Of a DNA stretch of 64,000 nucleotides, positions 25,017-33,304 are shown one piece after another. The notes beneath the pieces were generated by a model. The model made no database searches. It had not been told where the DNA came from and was given only the letters and a program-made list of their open reading frames with translations. Location: positions 62,001 to 126,000 of the forward strand of contig NZ_JAMHJQ010000012.1 in NCBI RefSeq assembly GCF_023534745.1. The letters are read 5' to 3'. Made by a program: the position numbers and the translations under genes. This stretch comes from Streptomyces sp. 35G-GA-8. GTDB taxonomy: Bacteria; Actinomycetota; Actinomycetes; Streptomycetales; Streptomycetaceae. The stretch's first letter is position 1; each line of letters starts with the position of its first letter.

Positions 25017-25955
25017 GTGGCCGTCATGGAAGCCGACCGGCGAAAGGCCCCACCCATCAGGCCCGCCCGCTCGGCTCGCCGCAGCAAGCTGCGCCGCACC
25101 GGCATCGGATTCGCCTTCATCGCGCCCCTGCTGGTGGTGAACATCCTCGTCATCGCGGTGCCCGGCGCGCTGTCCATCTGGTACTCCTTCACCGACTGGA
25201 CCGGCCTGGGCTCGGCGAACTTCGTCGGCCTGGACAACTACACCCGCCTTTTCGGCGACGCCGAGTTCCGCACCGCGCTGTGGCACAACGTCCTGTGGAC
25301 CGCGTTCTTCCTCACCGTGCCCATGGCGATGGGACTGTGCGGAGCCTTCCTCCTCTCGCGGATCACCCGCTTCCAAATGCTGTTCCGCGTGGCCTATTTC
25401 ATCCCCTACGTCGTGGCGACCGTCGTCTCCGGATCAATCTGGGAGAGCCTGCTCTCCCCCGACGAGGGCATCGGCCACGGCTTGGCCGACCTGGGACTGC
25501 CGTTCCTCAAGGATGTCAATCTCCTGGGCGATCCGCACCTGGCCCTGGGCACGGTCGCGTTCGTCAACACCTGGCAGTGGTGGGGCTTCCTCGTCGTGAT
25601 CTTCCTCGCCTCCATGCAGGCGGTGAACCCCTCGCAGTACGAGGCGGCCCGTCTGGACGGCGCGAACCTGTGGCAGGAGTTCTGGCACATCACACTGCCC
25701 GGCATCCGCCCCACCCTGATGTTCCTGAGCCTGATGACGGTGATCTGGTCGTTCCTGGTCTTCGACTACATCTACATCCTCACCCAGGGCGGCCCGGCAG
25801 GCTCCACCGACGTGCTCGGCACCCTGCTCTACCGCACAGCCTTTGCCAACCAAGAAGCCGGCTACGCCGCGTCCATGGGCGTCATCATGGCCCTGATCAG
25901 CGTAGTCGCGGTCTCCGGCTTCCTCTACCTGCGCCGCCGGGGGTGGGACATTTGA
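25017..25955 (+). CDS. ABC sugar permease 1 (MalF-like)
   Basis: 312 residues, six membrane spans. TGIGFAFIAPLLVVNILVIA is the first span; the EAA loop reads NPSQYEAARLDGANLWQEFW and HITLPGIRP, which docks the transporter ATPase. Possible starts are GTG 25008 (overlapping the previous stop), GTG 25017 and ATG 25026. I favour 25017 by its distance to AGGGAG. It overlaps permease 2 by 4 bp. No ATPase gene is in the operon, so a shared MsiK-type ATPase is expected, as is usual in streptomycetes. Confidence 0.9.
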   Translation: MAVMEADRRKAPPIRPARSARRSKLRRTGIGFAFIAPLLVVNILVIAVPGALSIWYSFTDWTGLGSANFVGLDNYTRLFGDAEFRTALWHNVLWTAFFLTVPMAMGLCGAFLLSRITRFQMLFRVAYFIPYVVATVVSGSIWESLLSPDEGIGHGLADLGLPFLKDVNLLGDPHLALGTVAFVNTWQWWGFLVVIFLASMQAVNPSQYEAARLDGANLWQEFWHITLPGIRPTLMFLSLMTVIWSFLVFDYIYILTQGGPAGSTDVLGTLLYRTAFANQEAGYAASMGVIMALISVVAVSGFLYLRRRGWDI

Positions 25956-26809
25956 GCACCACGACAACCCCGCGAACGCCTGTCAGGAAACTCTCGTTCG
26001 GTCGGTATGCGACCTACGCGGTGCTGCTGCTCCTGGCACTGTTCGCCATCGGCCCGATGCTGCTGTTCGCGTTCAACGCCCTCAAGACCCGCTCCGGGAT
26101 CGCCGACAACCCGCTCGGCCTGCCCACCCACCCGCAGTGGCACAACATCGTCGACGCCTGGCAGCAGGCCAACATGGGCGTGGGTCTGCGCAACAGCGCC
26201 ATCATCGTGATCGCCACCGCGCTCGGCGTCTGCGTCATCGCCAGCTGCGCCGCCTACGCCCTGAGCCGGCTGCGCGTGCCCGGCAGCAACGCCTTCATCT
26301 ACTACCTGCTGGTCACCACCGCCCTGCCGATCCAGCTCTTCCTGGTCCCGCTGTTCTACATGTGGACCAACCTCGGCCTCTACGACAGCCTGCTCGGCCT
26401 GATCATCATCTACTGGGCCCTGTTCAGCCCCTTCGCCACCTTGCTCATCCGCTCCTTCATGGTCGGCCTGCCCAAGGAGTACGAGGAGGCCGCCCGGCTG
26501 GACGGGGCGGGCGAATGGCGGGTTTTCGCCCGCGTGGTCCTGCCGATGGCCTGGCCCGGCATCCTGACCGCCGCGCTGGTGGCGGGACTTCAGGCCTACA
26601 ACGAGTTCCTGCTCGCGGTGACCTTCATCCAGAGCAGCGACAAGATGCCCGTCTCCACCTCCTTCTACAACTTCAAGTCCGGCTACACCCAGGACTACAC
26701 ACTCGTCAGCGCCGGCGGCCTGATCATGGTCATTCCGGTCCTGATCGCCTTCCTGCTGCTGCAGCGCCGCTTCATCGACGGCTACACCTCCTCCGGGATG
26801 ACGGGCTGA
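25952..26809 (+). CDS. ABC sugar permease 2 (MalG-like)
   Basis: 285 residues, six membrane spans. It starts with TTG at 25952 overlapping the stop of permease 1 (TTGA). The EAA loop reads LPKEYEEAARLDGAGEWRVF and ARVVLPMAWPG; the C-terminal GGLIMVIPVLIAFLLLQRRF and IDGYTSSGMTG are typical of this subunit. Together with permease 1 it forms the channel. The gene stop lies in a run of five GACGGGCT repeats that close all reading frames. Confidence 0.9.
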   Translation: MSTTTTPRTPVRKLSFGRYATYAVLLLLALFAIGPMLLFAFNALKTRSGIADNPLGLPTHPQWHNIVDAWQQANMGVGLRNSAIIVIATALGVCVIASCAAYALSRLRVPGSNAFIYYLLVTTALPIQLFLVPLFYMWTNLGLYDSLLGLIIIYWALFSPFATLLIRSFMVGLPKEYEEAARLDGAGEWRVFARVVLPMAWPGILTAALVAGLQAYNEFLLAVTFIQSSDKMPVSTSFYNFKSGYTQDYTLVSAGGLIMVIPVLIAFLLLQRRFIDGYTSSGMTG

Positions 26810-26839
26810 CGGGCTGACGGGCTGACGGGCTGACGGGCT
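26800..26839 (+). repeat. Tandem octamer (GACGGGCT)x5 over stop codon
   Basis: Five perfect copies. The first contains the natural stop (TGA 26807-26809); each later copy repeats TGA 8 bp on, so all three rightward frames end here. The array may reflect slippage and may vary in copy number between strains. Confidence 0.8.
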
Positions 26840-27095
26840 GACCCAGCCTGCCCGAACAGCAGCCGCATCCCCGCACCGCCGGCTGCCCCCGCCACAGGAC
26901 CTGTCGAGCAGGCAGCAGCCCCCGCACCGTGCTCACCACCAAACGCCACACCAGGCCGCCGGGACCTCCCCCTGCCCGCACCACGGGCACCAAGGCCCGG
27001 CGACCGCAGCGGCCGGCCCGAGTACGGAGCACGCGATCCGTGGCGCTCAGCGCCTGTACCCACAGTGGCACCTCTTCACCGACGAGGAGAATGAC

Positions 27096-28589
27096 ATGGC
27101 ACCCTACAGACTCCACTCCACCCTGGCCGGGGCGCTCGGGCTCGCCCTGGTGCTCCCCCTGACCCTCAGCGGGGGTGAGAGCACCGCGCAGGCCGCCCCG
27201 GCGGCAACCGCCTCCAACGCGGCCCGGAACAGCACCGATTTCCAGAACCTCAACGGGTTCATGTGGTTCTACAACACCTACTTCGGCTACAAGTACAAGG
27301 ACATCGAGAAGCAGCTCGACAGCTTCAAGAGCCGCGGCATCCGCGTCTTGGGCTTCTTCAGCCCCTACAGCGGCGACAAGCGGACCTGCGACGGCTGCTC
27401 TCCCATCGACTTCTACAACGTCTCGCCGCAGAACGGCACCATGAAGGACTGGAAGAACCTCGTCGCCGCCGCACACCGCAAGGGCATCAAGGTCGTCACG
27501 TACTTCGTCAACATCTACTTGGACGAGCAGTCCCCGTACTTCCAGAAGGCCGAGAAGCAATACGCCGCCGGCGACCGCACCTCGCGGGAAGTCAGCTCCT
27601 TCCACTGGACCGAGAACCCCGGCGAGCCCCTGCCCGACCTGCGCATGGGCCCGCCCTCGCAGAGCTCGTGGTCCTGGAGCCCCACGGCCGGCGCCTTCTA
27701 CTGGAAGCTGTGGTTCGGCCCCGGCTTCGACTACAACCTGGCCGGCAACCGGGCCGAGGTCGAACGCATCGAGAAGTACTGGCTCGACACCGGCGTCGAC
27801 GGCTTCATGTGGGACGTGGGCACCACCGACTCCCGCTGGAAGAACGCCGCGGTCAACCTCCCCACGACGTACACGAGCAGCGACAAGTGGCTCACCGCCG
27901 AGCGTGCCGACGCCTCTGGCGCCGCGGAAAACCACCAGTTCGGTCTCACCTCTTGGTTCAACCACGGGGATTCCGACACCGAGAACGACTACTCGCGGAT
28001 CATCGACGGCACCACCGACTCGAACGGACTCGAGAAGGCCCTGAACAACGTCGACATCGCCCGCTCCATGGGCGCCACCACCCACACCTGGAGCATCTGG
28101 GGCGACGACCCGAAGACCAATCTCGAACCGCACAAGTACCCGGCCTACCCGGACGACGACGTCATGCGCGTCCAAGAGGCCGCACTCCTGGCCGGCTCCG
28201 GAATGCTCTACGGCTCCGGCATGTACGACCAGTACATCCACTGGGACCGCACGCTGCGCACCAACTGGGACCGGGTGCTGCAGACCGTCAACGCCAACAA
28301 GGCGCTGCTGCCCGCGGCCTCCCGCGACCGCGTGGCCGCCGGGGACGACCCGAAGGTGTACGCGATGCGGCGCACCAGCGAGGACGGCAAGCAGACAGCC
28401 CTGCTCGTCTACAACTTCAACAGCACCGCCCAGAAGGTGACCGTCGATCTGGACGGCACCGGCATCGACACCAGTCAGACGCCGAAGGACCTCTACAAAG
28501 GCGGCGACGCGAGCTCGATCGACGGCTCCGAGTACACCGTCAGCCTGCCGGCCTATGGCTTCAAGATCCTTGACGTGACGGACCGGTAG
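27096..28589 (+). CDS. Secreted alpha-amylase-family (GH13-like) enzyme
   Basis: 497 residues. Signal peptide: YRLHSTLAGALGLALVLPLT, cleavage near AQA (about residue 34). The body is an alpha-amylase-type (beta/alpha)8 barrel: NLVAAAHRKGIKVVTYFVN, PLPDLRMGPPS, YWLDTGVDGFMWDVG (Asp as likely nucleophile) and THTWSIWGDD; the end has a beta-sandwich (TALLVYNFNSTAQKVTVDLD). The exact family is unsure because several usual GH13 residues (Arg before the nucleophile) are changed to Met-Trp. GAGGAG lies 5 nt before the ATG. It probably makes the compound imported by the adjacent ABC system. Confidence 0.75.
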   Translation: MAPYRLHSTLAGALGLALVLPLTLSGGESTAQAAPAATASNAARNSTDFQNLNGFMWFYNTYFGYKYKDIEKQLDSFKSRGIRVLGFFSPYSGDKRTCDGCSPIDFYNVSPQNGTMKDWKNLVAAAHRKGIKVVTYFVNIYLDEQSPYFQKAEKQYAAGDRTSREVSSFHWTENPGEPLPDLRMGPPSQSSWSWSPTAGAFYWKLWFGPGFDYNLAGNRAEVERIEKYWLDTGVDGFMWDVGTTDSRWKNAAVNLPTTYTSSDKWLTAERADASGAAENHQFGLTSWFNHGDSDTENDYSRIIDGTTDSNGLEKALNNVDIARSMGATTHTWSIWGDDPKTNLEPHKYPAYPDDDVMRVQEAALLAGSGMLYGSGMYDQYIHWDRTLRTNWDRVLQTVNANKALLPAASRDRVAAGDDPKVYAMRRTSEDGKQTALLVYNFNSTAQKVTVDLDGTGIDTSQTPKDLYKGGDASSIDGSEYTVSLPAYGFKILDVTDR

Positions 28590-28618
28590 TACCCGCACTA
28601 CGCACAGAGCGACACAGA

Positions 28619-28657
28619 CCGGGAGCGGGGCGGCGTTCACCACCGCCCCGCTCCCGG
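28619..28657. terminator. 15-bp stem bidirectional terminator
   Basis: CCGGGAGCGGGGCGG, a 9-nt loop, then CCGCCCCGCTCCCGG. A perfect 15-bp stem between the convergent glycosidase and alcohol dehydrogenase genes. Confidence 0.8.
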
Positions 28658-28721
28658 AAGGCGATCTCCAGCGAGGACGGTCACGAGCTCCAGCGCACCG
28701 ACCCCGCCGCCCGGGGCGGCC

Positions 28722-29660
28722 TCAGGGGGTCACGGCGACGGCGCGTCCGTCGACCTGACCGTTGCGGAGCCTGTCGAGGTACTCGGGGATCTGCTCGAAT
28801 GTGATCCGCACGATCCTGGAGCTGATCTTGTCCTGGGCTATCAGGTCGAGCACGGCCTCACATTCGGACTTCTCTCCGTTGGAGGCACCAACCAGGGTGA
28901 TCTCCTTGAGAATGATCTTCTGCATCGACAGGGTCGCCGACTCGCGGGCCATGCCGATCTGCACAACCCGGCCGCCGTGCCGGACGGCGTCGATGGCGGA
29001 GGCCGTGGTGGTGCCGAACCCAGCGAAGTCAATGATCACGTCGAGCTGAGCATCCTCGAAGTCACGGATGTCCGCGGACATGCCTGCGGGCCCGAAGTCC
29101 TGGACGTTCGGCCAGACGGCTTCGTTGATCTCGGCCACGTAGACCTGTGCGCCGAAGGCCCGCGCGATCTGCGCGCCGAGAGAGCCCAGTCCACCGAAAC
29201 CAATGATGCCGACGTTCATCCCTTCTTCGACATGACCGAAGGTACGCACGGCCCGGTAGGCGGTGCGCGCCGCGTCGGTGGCCGGCGCGGCCTGCTCGAA
29301 GCTGACCGCGTCGGGGAGGCGGACCGTGAGCCGCTCTTTGACGCGTACCTTCTCGGCGAATCCGCCGTCGACGGCGGTCCCGGGGCCTTCCGTCGTAGCG
29401 GGGATGCCGACACGGTCACCGATGGCGAAGGCTTGTACGTCCCTGCCGATCGCGGAGACGACGCCGGCGGTCTCGTGGCCCAGCACGATGGGGACGGATC
29501 CGAGCAGCGCGGTGATGGTGCCGTCGACGAAGCTGACGTCACTGTGGCACAGACCTGCCGCCTTGACGTCCACCACGATCTCGTCCGGGCCGGGCTGCGG
29601 ATCCGCCAAGTCGACCAGACGTAGTGGTTCGTCGATGCCGGTGAACTGCCATGCCTTCAT
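28722..29660 (-). CDS. Zinc-type alcohol dehydrogenase
   Basis: 312 residues, MDR superfamily. GLCHSDVSFVDG holds the catalytic Zn Cys, VLGHETAGVVSAIGRDV the Zn His and Glu, and VGIIGFGGLGSLGAQIARAF the NAD(P)-binding Rossmann loop. The structural-zinc Cys cluster of classical ADHs is missing, so it belongs to the smaller group without that lobe. ATG 29660 (MKAWQFTG) was chosen; the open frame upstream includes an unrelated SDR scrap. The substrate is an unidentified alcohol or aldehyde. A TetR gene lies upstream in the same direction. Confidence 0.88.
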   Translation of the reverse strand: MKAWQFTGIDEPLRLVDLADPQPGPDEIVVDVKAAGLCHSDVSFVDGTITALLGSVPIVLGHETAGVVSAIGRDVQAFAIGDRVGIPATTEGPGTAVDGGFAEKVRVKERLTVRLPDAVSFEQAAPATDAARTAYRAVRTFGHVEEGMNVGIIGFGGLGSLGAQIARAFGAQVYVAEINEAVWPNVQDFGPAGMSADIRDFEDAQLDVIIDFAGFGTTTASAIDAVRHGGRVVQIGMARESATLSMQKIILKEITLVGASNGEKSECEAVLDLIAQDKISSRIVRITFEQIPEYLDRLRNGQVDGRAVAVTP

Positions 29661-29749
29661 GGGGTGGAGCCTTTCGTTCCTTTGTCGGGTGGTGCCGCCG
29701 GTGTTCCAGGGAGAGGGGCAACGCACCGAGGTGAGGCCGCCGTCGACGG

Positions 29750-29862
29750 GCAATGGATCTGGCGATCTCCGCATCGCAGGGAAGTACGGCGTTGACGCGA
29801 ATGCCGTCGGGCCCCCGCTCTCGGGCAACGGTGCGGGTCCAAGGGCGCCATTCGTTTGCCAT
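29750..29862 (-). pseudogene. SDR C-terminal scrap
   Basis: Leftward frame reads NEWRPWTRTVARERGPDGIR and VNAVLPCDAEIA, matching the region after the catalytic Lys of short-chain dehydrogenases (R/T-xxARExGPxGIRVNAVxP). Both the N-terminal domain and the end are missing. It lies just upstream of the ADH gene. Confidence 0.5.
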
Positions 29863-30040
29863 CGAGCCGCTCCGCCACGACACCCCTCCCTTGCCCGCCG
29901 GGCCCTCACCCGCGACCAAGGATTTATGGTACTCCGTTCCACAAATATCTCGGTACGGGGTTCCATGAGGGATGGGGCGGCAGGGCCGGAGCCCATGGCA
30001 AGGCCGGAGCAGGAGGAACGCGTGAGTCAGATCGGCGAGG

Positions 30041-30661
30041 TCAGCCGAGGTCAGCGGAAGCCAACGGGCGGAGCAGGGCTGCGACGCACCTCATGTTCCG
30101 GTCGAGGTGACCGGCGAAGGTGTCACGATCCTGATCATTCCGCCAGGCGCGAAGCTGGGCGACGAAGCCACCGTGGAACGCGCCCGCGACCGCCAGGGGG
30201 ATCACCGAGTCGGGGGCGTCGCCCAGATGCCCTGCTATGTGCTCGGCGATGACACGCTTCCATCGCTCCCAGTGCTGGTGGGATTCCGCCTGCAGCTCTG
30301 CGACCGTGTCGAGAAGCTGGAAACGCTCCAGCCAAACCGGGCTGTCGTAAACCGCCGCCCGGGTGGACTCCACAACGGCCCCTCGCACCGTATCGAGCGC
30401 GTCGGCATCGGCAGGCGCTGCGGCGATCGTGGCGGCCAGTCGCTCGATCGTGCTGTCAAAGGCGTACCAGATGACCCCGGGCTTCGAGCCGAAGTAGCGA
30501 AAGAAGGTGGTCCGGCTGATGCCCGCGGCGGACACGATCGAGGCGACGGTGACGTTCTCATAGCCGTCGCGCCGCATCAGCGCGACGGCCGCCAACTCGA
30601 CTTCCTCGCGCGTACTCGCGTGAGGACGCCCTCGCCCTCGCCGCCCCGGCTCTACCGACAC
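30041..30661 (-). CDS. TetR-family regulator
   Basis: 206 residues. The N-terminal helix-turn-helix reads VELAAVALMRRDGYENVTVA and SIVSAAGISRTTFFRYFGSK, then a helical ligand domain containing FVAQLRAWRNDQDRDTF. GTG 30661. It could regulate the ADH gene downstream; no palindrome stood out around its start. Effector unknown. Confidence 0.85.
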   Translation of the reverse strand: MSVEPGRRGRGRPHASTREEVELAAVALMRRDGYENVTVASIVSAAGISRTTFFRYFGSKPGVIWYAFDSTIERLAATIAAAPADADALDTVRGAVVESTRAAVYDSPVWLERFQLLDTVAELQAESHQHWERWKRVIAEHIAGHLGDAPDSVIPLAVAGAFHGGFVAQLRAWRNDQDRDTFAGHLDRNMRCVAALLRPLASADLG

Positions 30662-30671
30662 GCTTAGAAGT

Positions 30672-30790
30672 CTAAAGGGGTCTTGCGGAGAGCGTGCTCA
30701 GGCTGCTGCGGTCATGCGGTGAGGCGAGGTTGTACATGCGGGCGATGGCCTGGAGGGCGTGGTGAAGGCTGGCTGTCCCCCGTTGCCGAC
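30672..30790 (-). pseudogene. Transposase C-terminal scrap (uncertain)
   Basis: Leftward frame reads DCRQRGTASLHHALQAIARM and YNLASPHDRSSL, ending at TAG 30672-30674. The DCRxRGTxLxHALQ...N pattern recalls the end of some actinobacterial transposases. Only about 38 residues are seen. Confidence 0.3.
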
Positions 30791-30809
30791 AGTCGCGGAA
30801 TCGGCCTGC

Positions 30810-31220
30810 CTATCCCTCATCGACCTCCTGGTCGTTGGCTTCGTTGGCACGGTCGATCTCGGCCATGTGCTCCTCCGCCCAGGTCCGCAGCCCCGCAAGC
30901 GCGGCTTCCAGGGACAGCCCGAGTCCGGTGAGTCGGTAGAAGACCCGCGGCGGCACGGTCGGTTCGACCCGGCGCGACACCAGCCCGTCGCGGGTCAGGC
31001 TTCGCAGCGTCACGGACAGCATCTTCTGCGAGACGCCGGGCATCCGGCGTCTCAGCTCCGCGAAGCGCACCTCGTCCGGTGCGGCATCGGCGAGCGTCTT
31101 GACGGCCATGGACGTCCACTTCGTACCGATACGATCCAGCAACTGCCGCGTCGGGCAGTGAGGATCGAACAGATCGCCGCGTACCCCACGACCGGCAGCC
31201 CGGGCTCCTTGGGTGGTCAC
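30810..31220 (-). CDS. HxlR-family regulator
   Basis: 136 residues, winged-helix protein of the HxlR/MarR-like group. CPTRQLLDRIGTKWTSMAVK carries the single conserved Cys of redox- or ligand-sensing members, then FAELRRRMPGVSQKMLSVTL with RSLTRDGLVSRRV (recognition helix and wing). GTG 31218-31220. Divergent from an alpha/beta hydrolase gene, which it probably controls through the inverted repeat between them. Confidence 0.88.
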   Translation of the reverse strand: MTTQGARAAGRGVRGDLFDPHCPTRQLLDRIGTKWTSMAVKTLADAAPDEVRFAELRRRMPGVSQKMLSVTLRSLTRDGLVSRRVEPTVPPRVFYRLTGLGLSLEAALAGLRTWAEEHMAEIDRANEANDQEVDEG

Positions 31221-31270
31221 CTGTGGCTCACCACCTTCCCTGAAAGTGCCGTCTTGGAAGCGGCCGGACA

Positions 31271-31303
31271 GTTACCTATCGTTCTGTGGTCACCCATGGT
31301 AAC
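31271..31303. promoter_or_regulatory. HxlR operator candidate
   Basis: GTTACC-N21-GGTAAC in the 100-bp gap between the divergent HxlR and hydrolase genes, placed over the likely promoter of the hydrolase. Confidence 0.45.
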
Positions 31304-31320
31304 CAGCCGGAGGAGTCATC

Positions 31321-32178
31321 ATGCCCGTCACCACCGCACACCACCTGCGGCGCATCGCGACGAACGGCGTCCACCTCAACGTCGCAATCGCCGGGGACGG
31401 ACCCGCGGTCCTCCTGCTGCACGGCTTCCCGCACACCTGGCAACTCTGGAGCGGCATCATGGACCGACTCGCCGGGCAGTACCGGGTCATCGCCCCGGAC
31501 CTGCGAGGCTTCGGCGCCAGTACACGTGCCGCCGAGGGCTACGACGCAGGCACCCTCGCCGCCGACGCCGAAGGGCTGCTCGACGCACTCGGCGAGCCCT
31601 CGGCAGCGGTGGTCGGCATCGACGCGGGCACCGCCCCCGCCGTCCTGCTCGCGCTGCGCCGCCCCGGCCTCGTCCGGCGCCTGGTCGTGATGGAAGCACT
31701 GCTCGGCCGGCTGCCCGGAGCAGAGCACGCCGTCGCGGGCGGCGCCCCGTGGTGGTTCGGCTTCCACGCCGTCCCCGGCCTCGCCGAGACCGTCCTGGCC
31801 GGCAACGAGGCCCCGTACATCGACTGGTTTCTCGACTCGGGGACGTTCGGGCGAGGAGTACCGGACGACATCCGTGCGGCCTTCGTCCACGCGTACACCG
31901 GGAGCGAAGCCCTTCGCTGCGCGTTCTCCTCCTACCGGGCCCTGCCCACCAGCGCGCAGCAGATCCAGGACGCCGTCACGACGGCTCGGCTGACCATGCC
32001 CACCATGGCCGTCGGCTCTCACCCCATCGGCACCGGGCTCGAACGCCAGCTCCGTCCCATCACCGACGACCTGATCGGACACCATCTCCAGGACTGCGGC
32101 CACATCATCCCCCTCGACCGCCCCGACGCATTGCTCGCGCTCCTTGCACCCTTCCTCTCCGCCGACCTGCCGAAGTGA
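31321..32178 (+). CDS. Alpha/beta hydrolase with Asp nucleophile
   Basis: 285 residues. LLLHGFPHTWQLW forms the oxyanion HGFP loop. The nucleophile elbow reads VVGIDAGTAP, with Asp and not Ser, as in epoxide hydrolases and haloalkane dehalogenases. GHIIPLDRPDAL holds the catalytic His. It probably opens an epoxide or removes a halide. Start ATG 31321 with GGAGGAG 7 nt upstream. It appears to be HxlR-controlled. It is soluble, with no signal peptide. Confidence 0.85.
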   Translation: MPVTTAHHLRRIATNGVHLNVAIAGDGPAVLLLHGFPHTWQLWSGIMDRLAGQYRVIAPDLRGFGASTRAAEGYDAGTLAADAEGLLDALGEPSAAVVGIDAGTAPAVLLALRRPGLVRRLVVMEALLGRLPGAEHAVAGGAPWWFGFHAVPGLAETVLAGNEAPYIDWFLDSGTFGRGVPDDIRAAFVHAYTGSEALRCAFSSYRALPTSAQQIQDAVTTARLTMPTMAVGSHPIGTGLERQLRPITDDLIGHHLQDCGHIIPLDRPDALLALLAPFLSADLPK

Positions 32179-32407
32179 CCGGAGCGGGGCCGAACGGGAC
32201 CGAACGAAGGCCGAAGAATCACGGCCGGCGGTTCGGGCGTTCGTCCGGGCGATGAGTTGTCCAGGACGGCCCGATCAGACTGCGCACGGTGATGATTGCG
32301 CCGACGAGCGCGAGCCGCTTGAGCCGGGCGAAAACGCCCAGTCGTATCCACTCGTCGCGTCGGCTGCGGATCACTTCACATCGGCCATCACCTCACGAAC
32401 CGCCCAC

Positions 32408-33178
32408 TTACAGTCCCGGGTTGTGTCCGAGCCGGCGCGAGATGGCGTCTGCTGTGGCGACTACCAGAGGGCCGAGGCGGTCGAGGGCGGGTTCGACGCG
32501 GTCTTTGAGGCCGGCGACGCTGATGGCCGCCACGACATGGCCGGTGTGATCGAAGATGGGGGCGCCGCAGCAGGCGCTGGCAAGGTCGAACTCGCCGTGT
32601 TCCTCGGTCCAGCCCCGGGCCTGGGCTGTGGTGATGTCGTGTTCGAGGGCGTGTGGAGTGGTGAGTGTCTGCGGGGTGAAGGGTGTCAGTGTGAGGGTGC
32701 GGAGCAGGTCAGCTCTCTCCCGGGAGTTCAGGCCGGCGAGGTAGGCCTTGCCGACCGAGGTGGCGTGCAGGGGCCTGCGGGCGCCGAGGTCGGCGTTGAC
32801 GGTGACCGACTGGGGGCCGCGTTCACGGTAGATGAACACCATCTCGTCGCCGCTGAGGACGCCGAGGCTGACGGTTTCGCGGGTCTGCTGGACCAGGGCC
32901 CGGAGCAGTTCGGGAGCGACGTCGGCCACGTCGGTGGAGTGGACGGCGGCCATGGCGAGACGGGCGGCGGCCGGGCCAAGGCGCCACCGCCCGTTCGAGG
33001 TGGCGTGGAGGAAGTCGTACTGGCTGAGCTTTTCGACGATGCGGTACGCGGCGCTGCGGCTGATGTCGGCGGCGGCTGCGAGTTCCGCCGTGGACGCCTC
33101 TCGCGCGTCGGCGAGGTGGCTCAGGATGCTGAGACCTCGGTCGAGTGCGCCTTTGCGGCCTTCGTCCTGCTCGGTCAC
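32408..33178 (-). CDS. IclR-family regulator
   Basis: 256 residues. The N-terminal winged helix (ALDRGLSILSHLADAREAST, AELAAAADISRSAAYRIVEK) is followed by the GAF-like effector domain, with VTVNADLGARRPLHATSVGK and SACCGAPIFDHTGHVVAAIS. GTG 33178 was chosen because GAGG lies upstream; the open frame extends 15 codons more. Regulators of this family commonly control aromatic or sugar-acid catabolism. It lies directly downstream of the dehydratase and MFS genes, on the same strand, and likely acts at the repeated GGGATG boxes in the divergent promoter. Confidence 0.9.
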   Translation of the reverse strand: MTEQDEGRKGALDRGLSILSHLADAREASTAELAAAADISRSAAYRIVEKLSQYDFLHATSNGRWRLGPAAARLAMAAVHSTDVADVAPELLRALVQQTRETVSLGVLSGDEMVFIYRERGPQSVTVNADLGARRPLHATSVGKAYLAGLNSRERADLLRTLTLTPFTPQTLTTPHALEHDITTAQARGWTEEHGEFDLASACCGAPIFDHTGHVVAAISVAGLKDRVEPALDRLGPLVVATADAISRRLGHNPGL

Positions 33179-33304
33179 GCTCTCGTTCCTCTGCTCGTCC
33201 GGTCGCGGTGAGCCCGCCCGCATGGATCGGGCGGGTGATGTCCGCTGCCAGTCTCTCAGTCCTCCGGGACCACATTGCCGTGGGAAGGCTGGGAGCAGAC
33301 GGTC

